DNA of 64,000 bases from an uncultured Alteromonadaceae bacterium (GCA_947503265.1 CANNDC010000016.1:1-64000), one strand, 5' to 3'; shown: positions 8,506-17,317, numbered from the stretch's first letter. Notes: generated by a model not told the origin, from the sequence alone. Numbers and translations are program-made.

Positions 8506-9891
8506 TTACGCCTTAACGCCGCTTTGTTTTTCAGCACGTTCGGCAATGACGCCTGCAGCTTGCTCTTGCAAAATGCTCACGATATTTTTGCTTTGCGTGC
8601 TCAACAATGCGTAAAGCAAGGTTGTTGGAATCGCTACAACTAGGCCAAGTACTGTTGTGATAAGGGCTGACGAAATACCACCCGCCATAATTTTCGGGTC
8701 ACCCGTACCAAACAAGGTAATTTGCTGGAAGGTTACAATCATGCCCGTCACGGTTCCCAAAAGCCCACCAAGAGGTGCAACAACAGAGATCATCTTAACA
8801 AGGGTTAGGAATCGTCCTAATTTGGGCACTTCTGCCAAAATAGCCTCGGTTAAATGCAGTTCTAGCACTTCCGTATCCACATCAGGGTACTTGTCCCTTA
8901 CTTGCATAACGCGACCCAAGGGGTTGTTGCTTGAGAATGTGTCTGACTTGAGCTGTGAATTTACTTTCGCGGTGACCATTGTCAGCACAAAGAAACGCCA
9001 GAATGCGACCAGTATCCCTACTGCTCCTACAGAGATAATTATATAACCAACGAGTTCGCCTTGGTGAACACGCTCTTCCAAGCTAGGTGCTTGAACCAGG
9101 AGTCCCAAAATTGAACCGCCAGTCGGGTCAAGACCAAATTCAACCAACTCGCCGTTTGAATTTTGTAGTGCTAAAGCACTGTCAGTAAAGCGATCTGCTG
9201 GTTGACGAAGCAATTCAGAAACCGTTTCGACTTCGCCTTCATAGCTCAAGTATTTTCCGTCAGAAACCAATGCAAAAGGACCTACGCGAACCACTTCTTT
9301 GTTAACCTTTTCGCCGTCAGCTTCTACCACGTCTGTTACGAATTTAGTGACTTTGCCAGACTCGGTCATTTCACGCTGCATTTCGAACCAAACTCGTTCA
9401 ATTTCGGCTATCGAAGCTAGCTTTGAACTGGTTCCCATTGACTGGGCCATTTCATCAAGGAACTCTGAGCGTCCTTGTATCTGAGCAGATATCACTGAAT
9501 TGTAGAATTTGTTTTTGGTATCGCCAGCAACCTGCTGTAAAACACCAAACAATTCTTTTAATGAGCCTAAACGTTTGTCTAACGCATCTGATAAGTCAGC
9601 AAGTTTAAATTCGTTTTCTTCAAATTGCGTTTCAAGTGTCTCAGACAACTTTAGTTCAGCAGCACGGCGTTGATCAGCTTCTCTTAACATTCTGTCTTGT
9701 TCAGAACGTTGCTGCATAAAGTCTTTTTCACGTTGGGTGTTCTGTTGATCTTGTTGGAATTGACCTTGCTCTAACTGTTTAAGCAATGCATCCAAATCAA
9801 GTGGCTTGCTTTCTTGAGCAATACTCACGCTGGCGAAACCAACTGTCGTAAGGACGAGGGCAAGTTGTTTAAATAACGTTTTCATCTTCAT
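8506..9891 (-). CDS. ttpC: TtpC-like large ExbB family protein of the TonB2 system
   Basis: A 461-aa MotA/TolQ/ExbB family protein, far longer than ExbB. It has a signal peptide (cleavage near SIAQE), a long charged alpha-helical region rich in Gln and Glu (about 30-115, probable coiled coil), a periplasmic domain, then membrane helices at about 280-300 and a channel-like pair with PLGGLLGTVTGMIVTF and SALITTVLGLVVAIP. In Vibrio, TtpC is a required extra component of the TonB2-ExbB2-ExbD2 complex, and the architecture and gene order match. It presumably extends TonB2 function across the periplasm. Confidence 0.88.
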   Translation of the reverse strand: MKMKTLFKQLALVLTTVGFASVSIAQESKPLDLDALLKQLEQGQFQQDQQNTQREKDFMQQRSEQDRMLREADQRRAAELKLSETLETQFEENEFKLADLSDALDKRLGSLKELFGVLQQVAGDTKNKFYNSVISAQIQGRSEFLDEMAQSMGTSSKLASIAEIERVWFEMQREMTESGKVTKFVTDVVEADGEKVNKEVVRVGPFALVSDGKYLSYEGEVETVSELLRQPADRFTDSALALQNSNGELVEFGLDPTGGSILGLLVQAPSLEERVHQGELVGYIIISVGAVGILVAFWRFFVLTMVTAKVNSQLKSDTFSSNNPLGRVMQVRDKYPDVDTEVLELHLTEAILAEVPKLGRFLTLVKMISVVAPLGGLLGTVTGMIVTFQQITLFGTGDPKIMAGGISSALITTVLGLVVAIPTTLLYALLSTQSKNIVSILQEQAAGVIAERAEKQSGVKA

Positions 9892-9898
9892 TACTCTC

Positions 9899-10666
9899 TT
9901 AGTCCGTAATCGATACTGGTAGCATTAACAAATCAGGTGCCATTTGTTTCTTCGCCATGCGAAGGCCCTTAGTAACCTGAGTTCGATATTCAGAAGGTAA
10001 CTCTTCCCATTGTCTCGTCTGTTTGTTCCAGATCCCCTGTAAACTCGCATCACGGGTTTGGTATATCAAAGCCGTTCTACCGATTCGCAAGAAATCTACA
10101 TTTCGTTCTTGGCCCTTGATGTTATGTAAGCCTGCATAAGCCTCAAGCGTGCGTCCATAATCCATTTCGACCTGATAGGCTTCCATGACACGACGAAACT
10201 TTTCTGAAGGAGCGACATCTGCTCTGTCCATCATAAATTTCAAATCAGTAATTCGATTCGAACGTTCTTCTGGTAAAAATGGTACGTCTAGCTCAACGAA
10301 TTGCTCAAGACCCTCAATCATTCTGAGCATAAGTGGGGTAATTTGTCTTTCGACTACACTCACTTCATCAATGGCAGAATTCAAATCTTCCATTTCTTGA
10401 ATTTGACTAGCAATTTGCTTTTTCAATTGCGTGTTATAAACCACCAAGCCTTCAGTTTCTTTGTTGATAGTTTTAAATTGTTGCAACTTGTCGTCGATTT
10501 GATCCGTAATCTTATTAATCGTTTTCTGAGAATCAGCGGCCGATTGGTTAATTTTGGCAGCAGCATCTAATGCTGGCTCCAGTTCTTTGTCTTGTTGTGC
10601 CTGAGCTGAACTCAATGTCAGTGAACTGACGAGTACAGCGGCAGACAGGGTTTTAAAAAGCTTCAT
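9899..10666 (-). CDS. DUF3450 family periplasmic protein, first gene of the TonB2 operon
   Basis: A 255-aa protein with a signal peptide (cleavage after AQA, residue 23) and a strongly helical, coiled-coil-like N-terminal half (KINQSAADSQKTINKITDQI and following). The C-terminal half has the DUF3450 pattern (PFLPEERSNRI, YGRTLEAYAG). The molecular function is unknown. The family is repeatedly found directly upstream of ttpC-exbB-exbD-tonB, as here, so a structural or regulatory role in that complex is a reasonable inference. The stop lies seven bases before ttpC. Confidence 0.88.
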   Translation of the reverse strand: MKLFKTLSAAVLVSSLTLSSAQAQQDKELEPALDAAAKINQSAADSQKTINKITDQIDDKLQQFKTINKETEGLVVYNTQLKKQIASQIQEMEDLNSAIDEVSVVERQITPLMLRMIEGLEQFVELDVPFLPEERSNRITDLKFMMDRADVAPSEKFRRVMEAYQVEMDYGRTLEAYAGLHNIKGQERNVDFLRIGRTALIYQTRDASLQGIWNKQTRQWEELPSEYRTQVTKGLRMAKKQMAPDLLMLPVSITD

Positions 10667-10896
10667 ACGGTCAAACCTTGAATGTGAATTAAGGATGTTA
10701 TTGTGCTAACAGTAAAATCTGCGCAAAGGATAGGTGCATTGTGTGACAGTATTATTACAAGACTGGTTAGAACAGAGGCGCTCGCCTGATTTGCGAGAAA
10801 TAAAAAATGAAATATTTCTATCCGATTGTTTTATCAAAAAATTTTGATTTTAAGATGTTCTGAAGGAGTCGTTTTAATTTGTGGCGAGAAACTTTT

Positions 10897-10948
10897 GTGT
10901 CAGTATTACCGAATTGAAACTATTCGGTAATATGACACTTTTATTTTT
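10897..10948 (+). terminator. strong intrinsic terminator on the plus strand
   Basis: GTGTCA, a bulged G, then TATTACCGAAT (10897-10914) pair with ATTCGGTAATA plus TGACAC (10922-10938) around a seven-base loop, followed by TTTTATTTTT (10939-10948). That is 17 base pairs with one bulge. The U-tract is present only in the plus orientation, yet both flanking genes are on the minus strand, so it is either a poor terminator for the leftward yebC-family gene or the end of an unannotated rightward transcript. Confidence 0.75.
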
Positions 10949-10949
10949 G

Positions 10950-11672
10950 TTATCTTACTATTTCAGCGTTGTGATAGACGTCTTGCACGTCGTCACAGTC
11001 GTTCAACATTTCTAGCAATTTATCAAATGTCTCAACGTCTTCGCCAGTAAGCTCCGTATGGGTTTGAGGTAAAAAAGTAATCTCGTCTACCGCAAATTCA
11101 AATTCGTCTTGCCCGTCACTTAACGCAGTTTTAGCCTTATAATATTCTGTGTGAGGAACAAACACGGTAATGACACCATCTTCACATTCTATATCAGCCA
11201 CATCTACATCAGCTTCCATTAAGGTTTCCAGTGCGGCTTCCTCGTCTTCCCCTTTGAAGGCCAGAATCCCTTGATGATCAAACATATGAGAAACTGCACC
11301 TGGAGCGCCAAGATTGGATCCGGTTTTTGTAAAGCAATTTCTTACATCCGTAATGGTGCGATTATTGTTATCCGTTAAGCAATCGACAATTACCATACAA
11401 CCATTGGGTCCAAAACCTTCGTAACGGGCGACAGTAAAGTCTTCTCCTGCTCCGCCTTCGGCTTTTTCAATTGCCTTTTCAATGACATGGCTAGGAACCT
11501 GGTCTTTTTTGGCTTTTTCGATTAATCGACGTAACGATAGATTCGCTTGAGGATCGGTACCGCCATTTTTAGCAACCACATAAATTTCTTTACCATACTT
11601 TGAGTACACTTTGGTTTTCGCACCGGCAGTTTTAGCCATTGAGACTTTGCGAACTTCAAACTTTCTTCCCAT
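10950..11672 (-). CDS. YebC/PmpR family protein, YeeN type
   Basis: A member of the YebC family (TACO1 homologues), whose members have been described as transcription regulators and as factors relieving ribosome stalling. The family core is visible: GRYEGFGPNG-like (ARYEGFGPNGCMVIVDCLTDNNNRT, about 82-106), GSNLGAPGAVSHMFDHQG and the C-terminal acidic segment NDCDDVQDVYHN. The N-terminus and length (240 aa) match E. coli YeeN more than YebC. It stands alone between the TonB2 operon and zapE. Its substrate or target cannot be read from the sequence. Confidence 0.9.
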   Translation of the reverse strand: MGRKFEVRKVSMAKTAGAKTKVYSKYGKEIYVVAKNGGTDPQANLSLRRLIEKAKKDQVPSHVIEKAIEKAEGGAGEDFTVARYEGFGPNGCMVIVDCLTDNNNRTITDVRNCFTKTGSNLGAPGAVSHMFDHQGILAFKGEDEEAALETLMEADVDVADIECEDGVITVFVPHTEYYKAKTALSDGQDEFEFAVDEITFLPQTHTELTGEDVETFDKLLEMLNDCDDVQDVYHNAEIVR

Positions 11673-11727
11673 TTTATCGTTACTCTTCTAATTTATTTTG
11701 GCGCTGATTCTACCCAAACTATGCGAC

Positions 11728-12828
11728 TTAGGGCAAATGTTGCTTAGCTAAATAGTCGTGAGACTGCATTTCTTTCAACCTGCTTAAACATCGTCTGAAC
11801 TCAAAACTCAGTTGGCCTTGCGTGTAAAGTTCTTCCATAGGCACTTGTGCGGAAATGATTAATTTCACATTGCGCTCGTAAAATTCATCCACCATAGCAA
11901 TAAACCTTCTGGCAATATCATCAATTTGTTGGCCCATTTGCTCCACATTCGCCAGTAACACAGTGTGATAAAACCTACTAATTTCCATGTAATCAGTTTG
12001 GCTTCTTGGTCCGTCACATAAGGCTCTAAAATCAAACATGACAACACCATCTGCATCTTGAATTGATTTTATTTTTCGTCCTTCTATTTCGATATCTCTA
12101 TTTGAAGAACCCAGCTCAGGTGCCAGTTGAGAGAAGTATAACTTTAAATTTTCAATTGCTTGATTATCTAACGGATGATGATAAATCTCGGCCTGCTCTA
12201 GAGTACGAAGACGATAATCAACACCACTATCGACGTTAACAACCCGAGTATTTTGATTAATGAGCTCTATTGCGGGTAGAAATCGCGCGCGTTGCAATCC
12301 GTTCTTATACAAATCATTGGGTATAATGTTTGATGTCGCCACTAAACAAATACCTTTTGCAAACAATTCTTGCATCAAGGTACCCAAAATCATGGCATCG
12401 GTGATATCAGATACAAAAAATTCATCGAAGCAGATGACTTTGGCTTCTTGTGCAAATTTGTTCGCGACAATTTTCAGCGGATCGCTTTCGCCTGCAAGCG
12501 ATTTCATTTCTTCATGCACCCGGTGCATAAATCGGTGAAAATGAATACGCATTTTCTTTTCAAATGGTAAACACTCATAAAACGTATCGACTAGATAGGT
12601 TTTACCACGCCCTACACCACCCCAAAAATAAAGCCCTTGAATGCTCGGCTTTTTCATACCTTTGCCGAAAGCAGAGGCAAGTTGCACGCGCCAAGTTAGC
12701 TTTTTCTTTGGCTGAGTAAGTTCGTCATATAAGCGTTGAAGTTCTTTGACTGCGTTTTCTTGTGCTGAATCGTACAAAAATTCTGGGTCTTCTAGATCTT
12801 GCTGGTATTTTTGCCAAGGCGTTATCAT
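11728..12828 (-). CDS. zapE: cell division ATPase ZapE (AFG1 family)
   Basis: An AFG1-like P-loop ATPase that in E. coli associates with the FtsZ ring. The Walker A motif GGVGRGKT is at residues 70-77 and the Walker B is VICFDEFFVSDITDAMIL; the sensor region LVATSNIIPNDLYKNGLQR follows. At 366 aa it is close to the family length of about 375. It is divergent from zapG, recreating the zapE-zapG-degQ-degS neighbourhood found throughout gammaproteobacteria. Confidence 0.95.
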   Translation of the reverse strand: MITPWQKYQQDLEDPEFLYDSAQENAVKELQRLYDELTQPKKKLTWRVQLASAFGKGMKKPSIQGLYFWGGVGRGKTYLVDTFYECLPFEKKMRIHFHRFMHRVHEEMKSLAGESDPLKIVANKFAQEAKVICFDEFFVSDITDAMILGTLMQELFAKGICLVATSNIIPNDLYKNGLQRARFLPAIELINQNTRVVNVDSGVDYRLRTLEQAEIYHHPLDNQAIENLKLYFSQLAPELGSSNRDIEIEGRKIKSIQDADGVVMFDFRALCDGPRSQTDYMEISRFYHTVLLANVEQMGQQIDDIARRFIAMVDEFYERNVKLIISAQVPMEELYTQGQLSFEFRRCLSRLKEMQSHDYLAKQHLP

Positions 12829-12996
12829 GGGCTTCCAATGGGCTGGGACTCGCGTAAATGATAATCAGGCTAAAAAAAAAGTAAACATAAAAGGTAATCT
12901 CACCCTATTATTTATATCTTGAATCAAAATAAATTGACCTCATACTTTGCAATGCGGGTATGATTAGCGAAAACATTGAGTCAAATTGGAGTCATT

Positions 12997-13443
12997 ATGG
13001 ACTGGATAGTAGGTTTATTGCTTTTAGTGGTGGGTATGGTTATCGGTTTTTTCATTTCTAAGTTTTTGACAGACAAGAAAATGGCGGAACAGGAATCCAA
13101 ATTAAATGATAATTCGTTAAAAGAAATAATGGCCAATAATGCGGCTGCCCATGTGAATCAGACAAGAGAAATTGTTGAGGCGTTACAGAGCAAGTGTCAG
13201 GACTTGTCGCAACAGCTGGATGCATATGAAAATGTTTTGCAGTCGAGTCAAAGTGGCGGTTCTGAGGACGAAAAACTGAGCTACTTTGGTGAGGATGCCG
13301 CTATGTACATCCGAAACCGACAAGCGAAGCAAAAACGTAAGCGCTCTGACGCTGAATTTCAACCTAGAGACTTCTCAAATGAGAGCTCGGGACTGTTCGA
13401 CGGCTCAAATAATGACAAAGTCGTCGCAAAATCTGAACTTTAA
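12997..13443 (+). CDS. zapG: ZapG/YhcB (DUF1043) inner-membrane protein
   Basis: A 148-aa protein with one N-terminal membrane helix (DWIVGLLLLVVGMVIGFF) and a cytoplasmic coiled coil (about 30-90), the DUF1043 architecture of E. coli YhcB, which is linked to cell envelope growth and division. I use ATG 12997, preceded by GGAG five bases upstream; a TTG start 21 bases earlier is possible but adds residues before the membrane helix. The C-terminal third is polar and probably disordered. It is divergent from zapE and followed by degQ. Confidence 0.9.
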   Translation: MDWIVGLLLLVVGMVIGFFISKFLTDKKMAEQESKLNDNSLKEIMANNAAAHVNQTREIVEALQSKCQDLSQQLDAYENVLQSSQSGGSEDEKLSYFGEDAAMYIRNRQAKQKRKRSDAEFQPRDFSNESSGLFDGSNNDKVVAKSEL

Positions 13444-13586
13444 CCCTTGCGATAAGGTCATGAGACATAAGTTTTTGAATTTCTGCCATTGTTGGTGAGT
13501 GTAAAAGCGTATTTTTACCCAACGTGGCTAAATTTTTAATCAGTTTATTTGTATCTAAGACCCTTCATATTGGAGAATTTATCAAG

Positions 13587-14951
13587 ATGAAAAAAGTTGT
13601 AAGTCGTTTTGTAATCGTTAGTAGTTTTGTTAGCAGTTTATTTTTTATGGCATTTAACGCCAATGCTGCAGCGCCTTTTTTGGCTGCTGAAAACGGCCAG
13701 TTACCTTCGCTAGCTCCTATGCTTCAAGACACGACACCTGCCATCGTTAGTATTTCAGTCGAAGGTACGCAGGTTTCTCGTCAGCGTGTTCCCGAAATGT
13801 TTCGTCATTTCTTTGGTGGCCCAAACGAACAAGTACAGGAAAGGCCTTTCCGTGGACTTGGTTCTGGCGTAATAATCGATGCGGATAAAGGTTATGTCGT
13901 CACCAACAACCACGTAGTTGATAATGCAGATGAAATAACTGTCAAATTAACTGATGGTCGTGAATTTAAGGCTAAAAAATTAGGGGCAGATGAACAAAGT
14001 GATATTGCGTTACTCAAGATTGAACCTGATGATTTGGTTGCGGTACCTCTAGCCAATTCAGATCAACTTTTGGTTGGGGATTTTGTAGTCGCTATCGGAA
14101 ATCCATTTGGATTGAACCAAACCGTGACTTCAGGGATAGTCAGTGCTTTGGGTCGTTCGGGTCTAAACATTGGCGGTTACGAAGACTTTATCCAAACCGA
14201 TGCGGCAATTAACCGCGGCAACTCAGGTGGCGCTCTGGTCAACTTGCGTGGTGAATTGGTGGGTATCAATACCGCTATATTCGGTCCAAATGGTGGAAAC
14301 GTCGGCATTGGCTTTGCTATTCCTAGCAACATGATGAAGAGCTTGGTTGATCAAATTATTGAATTCGGCGAAGTAAGGCGTGGTCTACTAGGAATTTTAG
14401 GGCAAGACGTTGACTCTGGCCTGTCTGATGCTATGAACTTGGATGTCAGCAAAGGTGCCTTTGTAAGCGAAGTTAGCCCGGATTCAGCTGCTGAAAAAGG
14501 CGGTATTGAAGCTGGCGACATCATCACTAAGATCAATGGCAAAGACGTGCAAAGTTTCCAAGAACTCAGAGCCAAAATTGGCACCATGGGCGCGGGTTCA
14601 AAAGTGAAACTGACACTTTTGAGGAAAGGCAAAGCAAAAGAAGTCTCTGTAGTGCTAGGCGATGCAACCAGTGCAGTGGTAGCTGCTCGTGAAATTCACC
14701 CAGCGTTAGAAGGCGCTACCTTAACCAATGGTAAAACTGATCGCGGAAATGATGGAGTTGAAATTTCAGAACTTGAAGCTCGCTCGCCAGCGGCCAGAAT
14801 AGGGCTGCAGGACGGTGATGTAATTGTTGGTGTTAACCGCACTAGAGTTAGCACAGTAACAGAACTTCGCGGCCTAATGGACGGAGCTGAAGGGGTTATC
14901 GCGCTGAATGTGCAACGCGGCAAAACCTCGTTGTATTTGGTTATCCGCTAA
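13587..14951 (+). CDS. degQ: periplasmic serine endoprotease DegQ (Do family)
   Basis: Degrades and refolds misfolded envelope proteins. Signal peptide (cleavage near ANAA, about 27), trypsin-like domain with the triad His109 (TNNHVV), Asp139 (SDIALLKI) and Ser213 (GNSGGA), then two PDZ domains (about 285-375 and 395-454). I choose ATG 13587 (454 aa), because TGGAGA lies upstream and the signal peptide begins there; an in-frame ATG at 13524 would put 21 extra residues in front. Paired with degS downstream, separated by a strong terminator. Confidence 0.95.
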   Translation: MKKVVSRFVIVSSFVSSLFFMAFNANAAAPFLAAENGQLPSLAPMLQDTTPAIVSISVEGTQVSRQRVPEMFRHFFGGPNEQVQERPFRGLGSGVIIDADKGYVVTNNHVVDNADEITVKLTDGREFKAKKLGADEQSDIALLKIEPDDLVAVPLANSDQLLVGDFVVAIGNPFGLNQTVTSGIVSALGRSGLNIGGYEDFIQTDAAINRGNSGGALVNLRGELVGINTAIFGPNGGNVGIGFAIPSNMMKSLVDQIIEFGEVRRGLLGILGQDVDSGLSDAMNLDVSKGAFVSEVSPDSAAEKGGIEAGDIITKINGKDVQSFQELRAKIGTMGAGSKVKLTLLRKGKAKEVSVVLGDATSAVVAAREIHPALEGATLTNGKTDRGNDGVEISELEARSPAARIGLQDGDVIVGVNRTRVSTVTELRGLMDGAEGVIALNVQRGKTSLYLVIR

Positions 14952-14973
14952 TCGTTCAAAGCTAAAATCACCA

Positions 14974-15008
14974 AAAAACGCCCAGTGGTAAATGCGCTGG
15001 GCGTTTTT
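14974..15008 (+). terminator. intrinsic terminator of degQ
   Basis: AAAAACGCCCAG (14974-14985) pairs without mismatch with CTGGGCGTTTTT (14997-15008) around an 11-base loop, ending in a five-T run. It lies 22 bases after the degQ stop and separates degQ from degS, so degS needs its own promoter. Confidence 0.92.
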
Positions 15009-15040
15009 GTTTTAGAATAAATTATTGATTGATGTTAGTC

Positions 15041-15065
15041 TTGATTATCAATTGGTTATAATCAA
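15041..15065. promoter_or_regulatory. inverted repeat upstream of degS
   Basis: TTGATTAT (15041-15048) and ATAATCAA (15058-15065) are perfect inverted arms around a nine-base AT-rich spacer, ending 11 bases before the degS GTG. It may be an operator or part of the promoter in the degQ-degS gap. It is too AT-rich and too close to the start to be a convincing terminator. Confidence 0.35.
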
Positions 15066-15076
15066 AAAAGTACCCT

Positions 15077-16135
15077 GTGAATTTTCTTTCTTTTATCGGT
15101 AAATCCATTGCCCTCGGTATTATCATTTCAGCGATAATACTTGCGCTTGTTCCTGATCTTCGTAAGGGAAGCGGCTTGTCCTTGGATGTATTTAGCCGTC
15201 AGACTCAGGTAGAGCCAAAACAAAGCTATTATTCTGCAATCAGTCGCTCTGCGCCTGCGGTGGTTAATATTTATAGCAGAAGTATTGATGTGCGCAGCAA
15301 TGGCGGCCGCCGTCAGCAAGTTAACCGTACTAGCCTGGGATCAGGCGTCATAATGACTGAAAGTGGATATGTACTTACTTGCTGGCATGTTATTAATAAC
15401 GCTGAAAGTACCTTTGTGACCCTTCAGGATAGTCGTGTTGCCTCCGCTGAGCTGGTCGGATACGATGAAATTACAGACTTGGCGGTATTAAAGATTGATG
15501 CAGACAACCTTAGCGTTATTCCTCAAGTAGACGATCCGAAAACGCGCGTTGGTGACGCCGTTCTAGCAATCGGTAACCCATTAAACATCGGGCAAACCAT
15601 CACCAGCGGTATTGTGAGTCGTTCAGGACATAATATAACGCAAAACTTTATCGATTTTATTCAGACAGATGCCGTGCTCAATGAGGGAAGCTCTGGCGGC
15701 GCTTTGGTTGATAGTAACGGCACCTTGATAGGTATTAATAATGCTAATTTTAAAACCCTAGACCGCCAAGGCAGAATCATTAACGTCAATGGTGTGTTTT
15801 TTGCGGTGCCTTATTCTTTAGCGCGCAGAGTCATGGACGAAATTATTGCCAATGGCAAAGCCACCCATGGTCAATTGGGTTTTAATGGTGGCAAAATCAT
15901 TGACGGACCGGGCGTGGTTATCCTAGACATTATTCCGGGTAGTCCAACCGATATGGCAGGTCTTCAACAAGAAGATGTAATTTTGACAATCAACAATGTT
16001 GAATTAGTTAGTCTTGAGCAAACCTTGGATATGATCGCCAAAAGCACGCCCGGTGATGTGTTAGAGTTATCAGTATCAAGAGATGGGGTGATAAGAACAG
16101 TACCTGTAACCGTGGGTGATGCTAGCCAAAACTAA
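15077..16135 (+). CDS. degS: membrane-anchored site-1 protease DegS
   Basis: In the sigma-E envelope stress pathway DegS senses unassembled porins through its PDZ domain and cuts RseA. One N-terminal membrane anchor (about 5-25) instead of a cleavable signal, a trypsin-like domain with His104 (TCWHVI), Asp134 (TDLAVLKI) and Ser206 (GSSGG), and a single C-terminal PDZ domain (about 262-345) distinguish it from DegQ. Length 352 aa (E. coli 355). The start is GTG with a weak ribosome site. Followed by an accessory carbohydrate pair rather than murA. Confidence 0.94.
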   Translation: MNFLSFIGKSIALGIIISAIILALVPDLRKGSGLSLDVFSRQTQVEPKQSYYSAISRSAPAVVNIYSRSIDVRSNGGRRQQVNRTSLGSGVIMTESGYVLTCWHVINNAESTFVTLQDSRVASAELVGYDEITDLAVLKIDADNLSVIPQVDDPKTRVGDAVLAIGNPLNIGQTITSGIVSRSGHNITQNFIDFIQTDAVLNEGSSGGALVDSNGTLIGINNANFKTLDRQGRIINVNGVFFAVPYSLARRVMDEIIANGKATHGQLGFNGGKIIDGPGVVILDIIPGSPTDMAGLQQEDVILTINNVELVSLEQTLDMIAKSTPGDVLELSVSRDGVIRTVPVTVGDASQN

Positions 16136-16441
16136 CTTGTTTTTGGTGTAGAAAATCTTACTTTAAAAGGTGCTGGTGGCCACAAAAAACGCATGATGTG
16201 ACTATTGCATCATTTTGCATAGATGAACATTTACCCTTGTCATTTTCTGACCGCAATTTTAGACCGTTTATTGACAACGGCATTTAGTTCTACTTTAAAA
16301 ATTTCTATTTGCTAATTTCTGTTTATGCTTGTAGTACTATTTCAGTGTATTTCTATACTTTTAAGGAGGTAGTTTGTTTGTGATTCAAACTACTACTAAA
16401 CATTTGGTCCGGCAAATTTAGTCGTTATGGAGTGATTTTTA
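16136..16441 (+). promoter_or_regulatory. degS-esterase spacer with promoter and leader
   Basis: The 306-bp spacer holds a weak hairpin with T-run after degS (ATGATG 16193-16198, CATCAT 16208-16213, TTT). A promoter candidate follows: TTGACA (16271-16276), 17 bases, TTTAAA (16294-16299); the -35 is perfect and the -10 poor. Next comes a transcribed leader of about 135 bases with an AAGGAGGT site and a 13-codon open frame. The arrangement suggests that the esterase gene is transcribed independently of degS. Confidence 0.5.
16380..16421 (+). CDS. possible 13-residue leader peptide upstream of the esterase
   Basis: A GTG codon at 16380 opens a frame VIQTTTKHLVRQI and stops at 16419-16421, 20 bases before the esterase start. 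The full-consensus Shine-Dalgarno AAGGAGGT (16363-16370) lies about ten bases upstream and is stronger than the site of the esterase itself (GGAG before a TTG start). A translated leader controlling the downstream gene is plausible, but there is no run of regulatory codons apart from three threonines. Confidence 0.3.
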   Translation: MIQTTTKHLVRQI

Positions 16442-17317
16442 TTGAAATTAACAAGTCATACATTTTTAAAGACTTTACTTGTTGCGATTCTATATGCACA
16501 AACCTATATAGCTAGCGCGCAAATTTTTAACGATAAGACTTTTAAAAGCGCTATTCTTAACGAGGATGTTCCTTATTCAGTCTACCTTCCGAACGGGTAT
16601 CAATCGGGTAAGGAGTACGCGTTACTTGTCGCGTTGCACGGATTTGGAGGAAACCACAAAAAGTATAATTGGCTAATGGAGCAATTGTCTGAACGCATGA
16701 ATCAAGGCCGTTTTCCTGACACTGTAATCATCGCTCCAGCGGGCGGAAAGAGTTGGTACATCGATGACTATCAGGGTAGATATCGTTACGCATCCATGTT
16801 CATCGAAGAATTTATTCCCTACCTAAATGCCAATTATAAAATCACGCTAGATCGTCGTCAGCGAGCGATCACTGGAAGGTCTATGGGTGGATTCGGCGCG
16901 CTTCTCTACTCAATGCGTCACCCAGAACAGTTTGGTATTTGCATCAGTGAACAAGCAGGTATTTCTACTAAAGGCCAAGCAATCAGTGATGAGTATTTTG
17001 AAAAATTTCACGGTGGTTTGTATGGTGATAAGCTAATAGGAAAAGAACGTGTAAATGAACATTTTCTTAAAAATAATCCACTCTATGTCGCGCAAGAAAT
17101 AGATCCACAACAGTTAATGAAAACAAGGTGGTATCTTCAATCACCAGACGATGACTTTCATTCACTGCCCATTGCCGAACTTCATGCTGAGTTTCATCGC
17201 AAGGGTGTTAAGCATGAGTATCGTGTGAATGATGGCAAGCACGGCAACAAAGGAACTGGGGACGTCGAAGATCGGATTGATTATCTAGCTAAATGGCTTG
17301 CTGAGGTAAGCGACTAG
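16442..17317 (+). CDS. secreted alpha/beta-hydrolase esterase (esterase D / feruloyl-esterase type)
   Basis: A 291-aa secreted hydrolase with a signal peptide ending near ASAQ (residue 27). The nucleophile elbow GRSMGGFG places Ser147; the likely acid is in SPDDDF (235-239) and the likely base is His267 (DGKHGNK). The fold matches the esterase D / putative esterase family that includes carbohydrate acetyl- and feruloyl-esterases. The start is TTG with GGAG nine bases upstream. It converges with a GH78 family gene, so removal of acyl groups from a rhamnose-containing polysaccharide is a reasonable guess; the actual substrate is unknown. Confidence 0.82.
   Translation: MKLTSHTFLKTLLVAILYAQTYIASAQIFNDKTFKSAILNEDVPYSVYLPNGYQSGKEYALLVALHGFGGNHKKYNWLMEQLSERMNQGRFPDTVIIAPAGGKSWYIDDYQGRYRYASMFIEEFIPYLNANYKITLDRRQRAITGRSMGGFGALLYSMRHPEQFGICISEQAGISTKGQAISDEYFEKFHGGLYGDKLIGKERVNEHFLKNNPLYVAQEIDPQQLMKTRWYLQSPDDDFHSLPIAELHAEFHRKGVKHEYRVNDGKHGNKGTGDVEDRIDYLAKWLAEVSD

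Noticed and set aside
10880..11018. GTG-started plus-strand frame after an AAGGAG sequence
   Set aside because: The frame runs through the strong terminator hairpin and then antisense to the yebC-family gene; the spacing is poor and the composition does not look coding.
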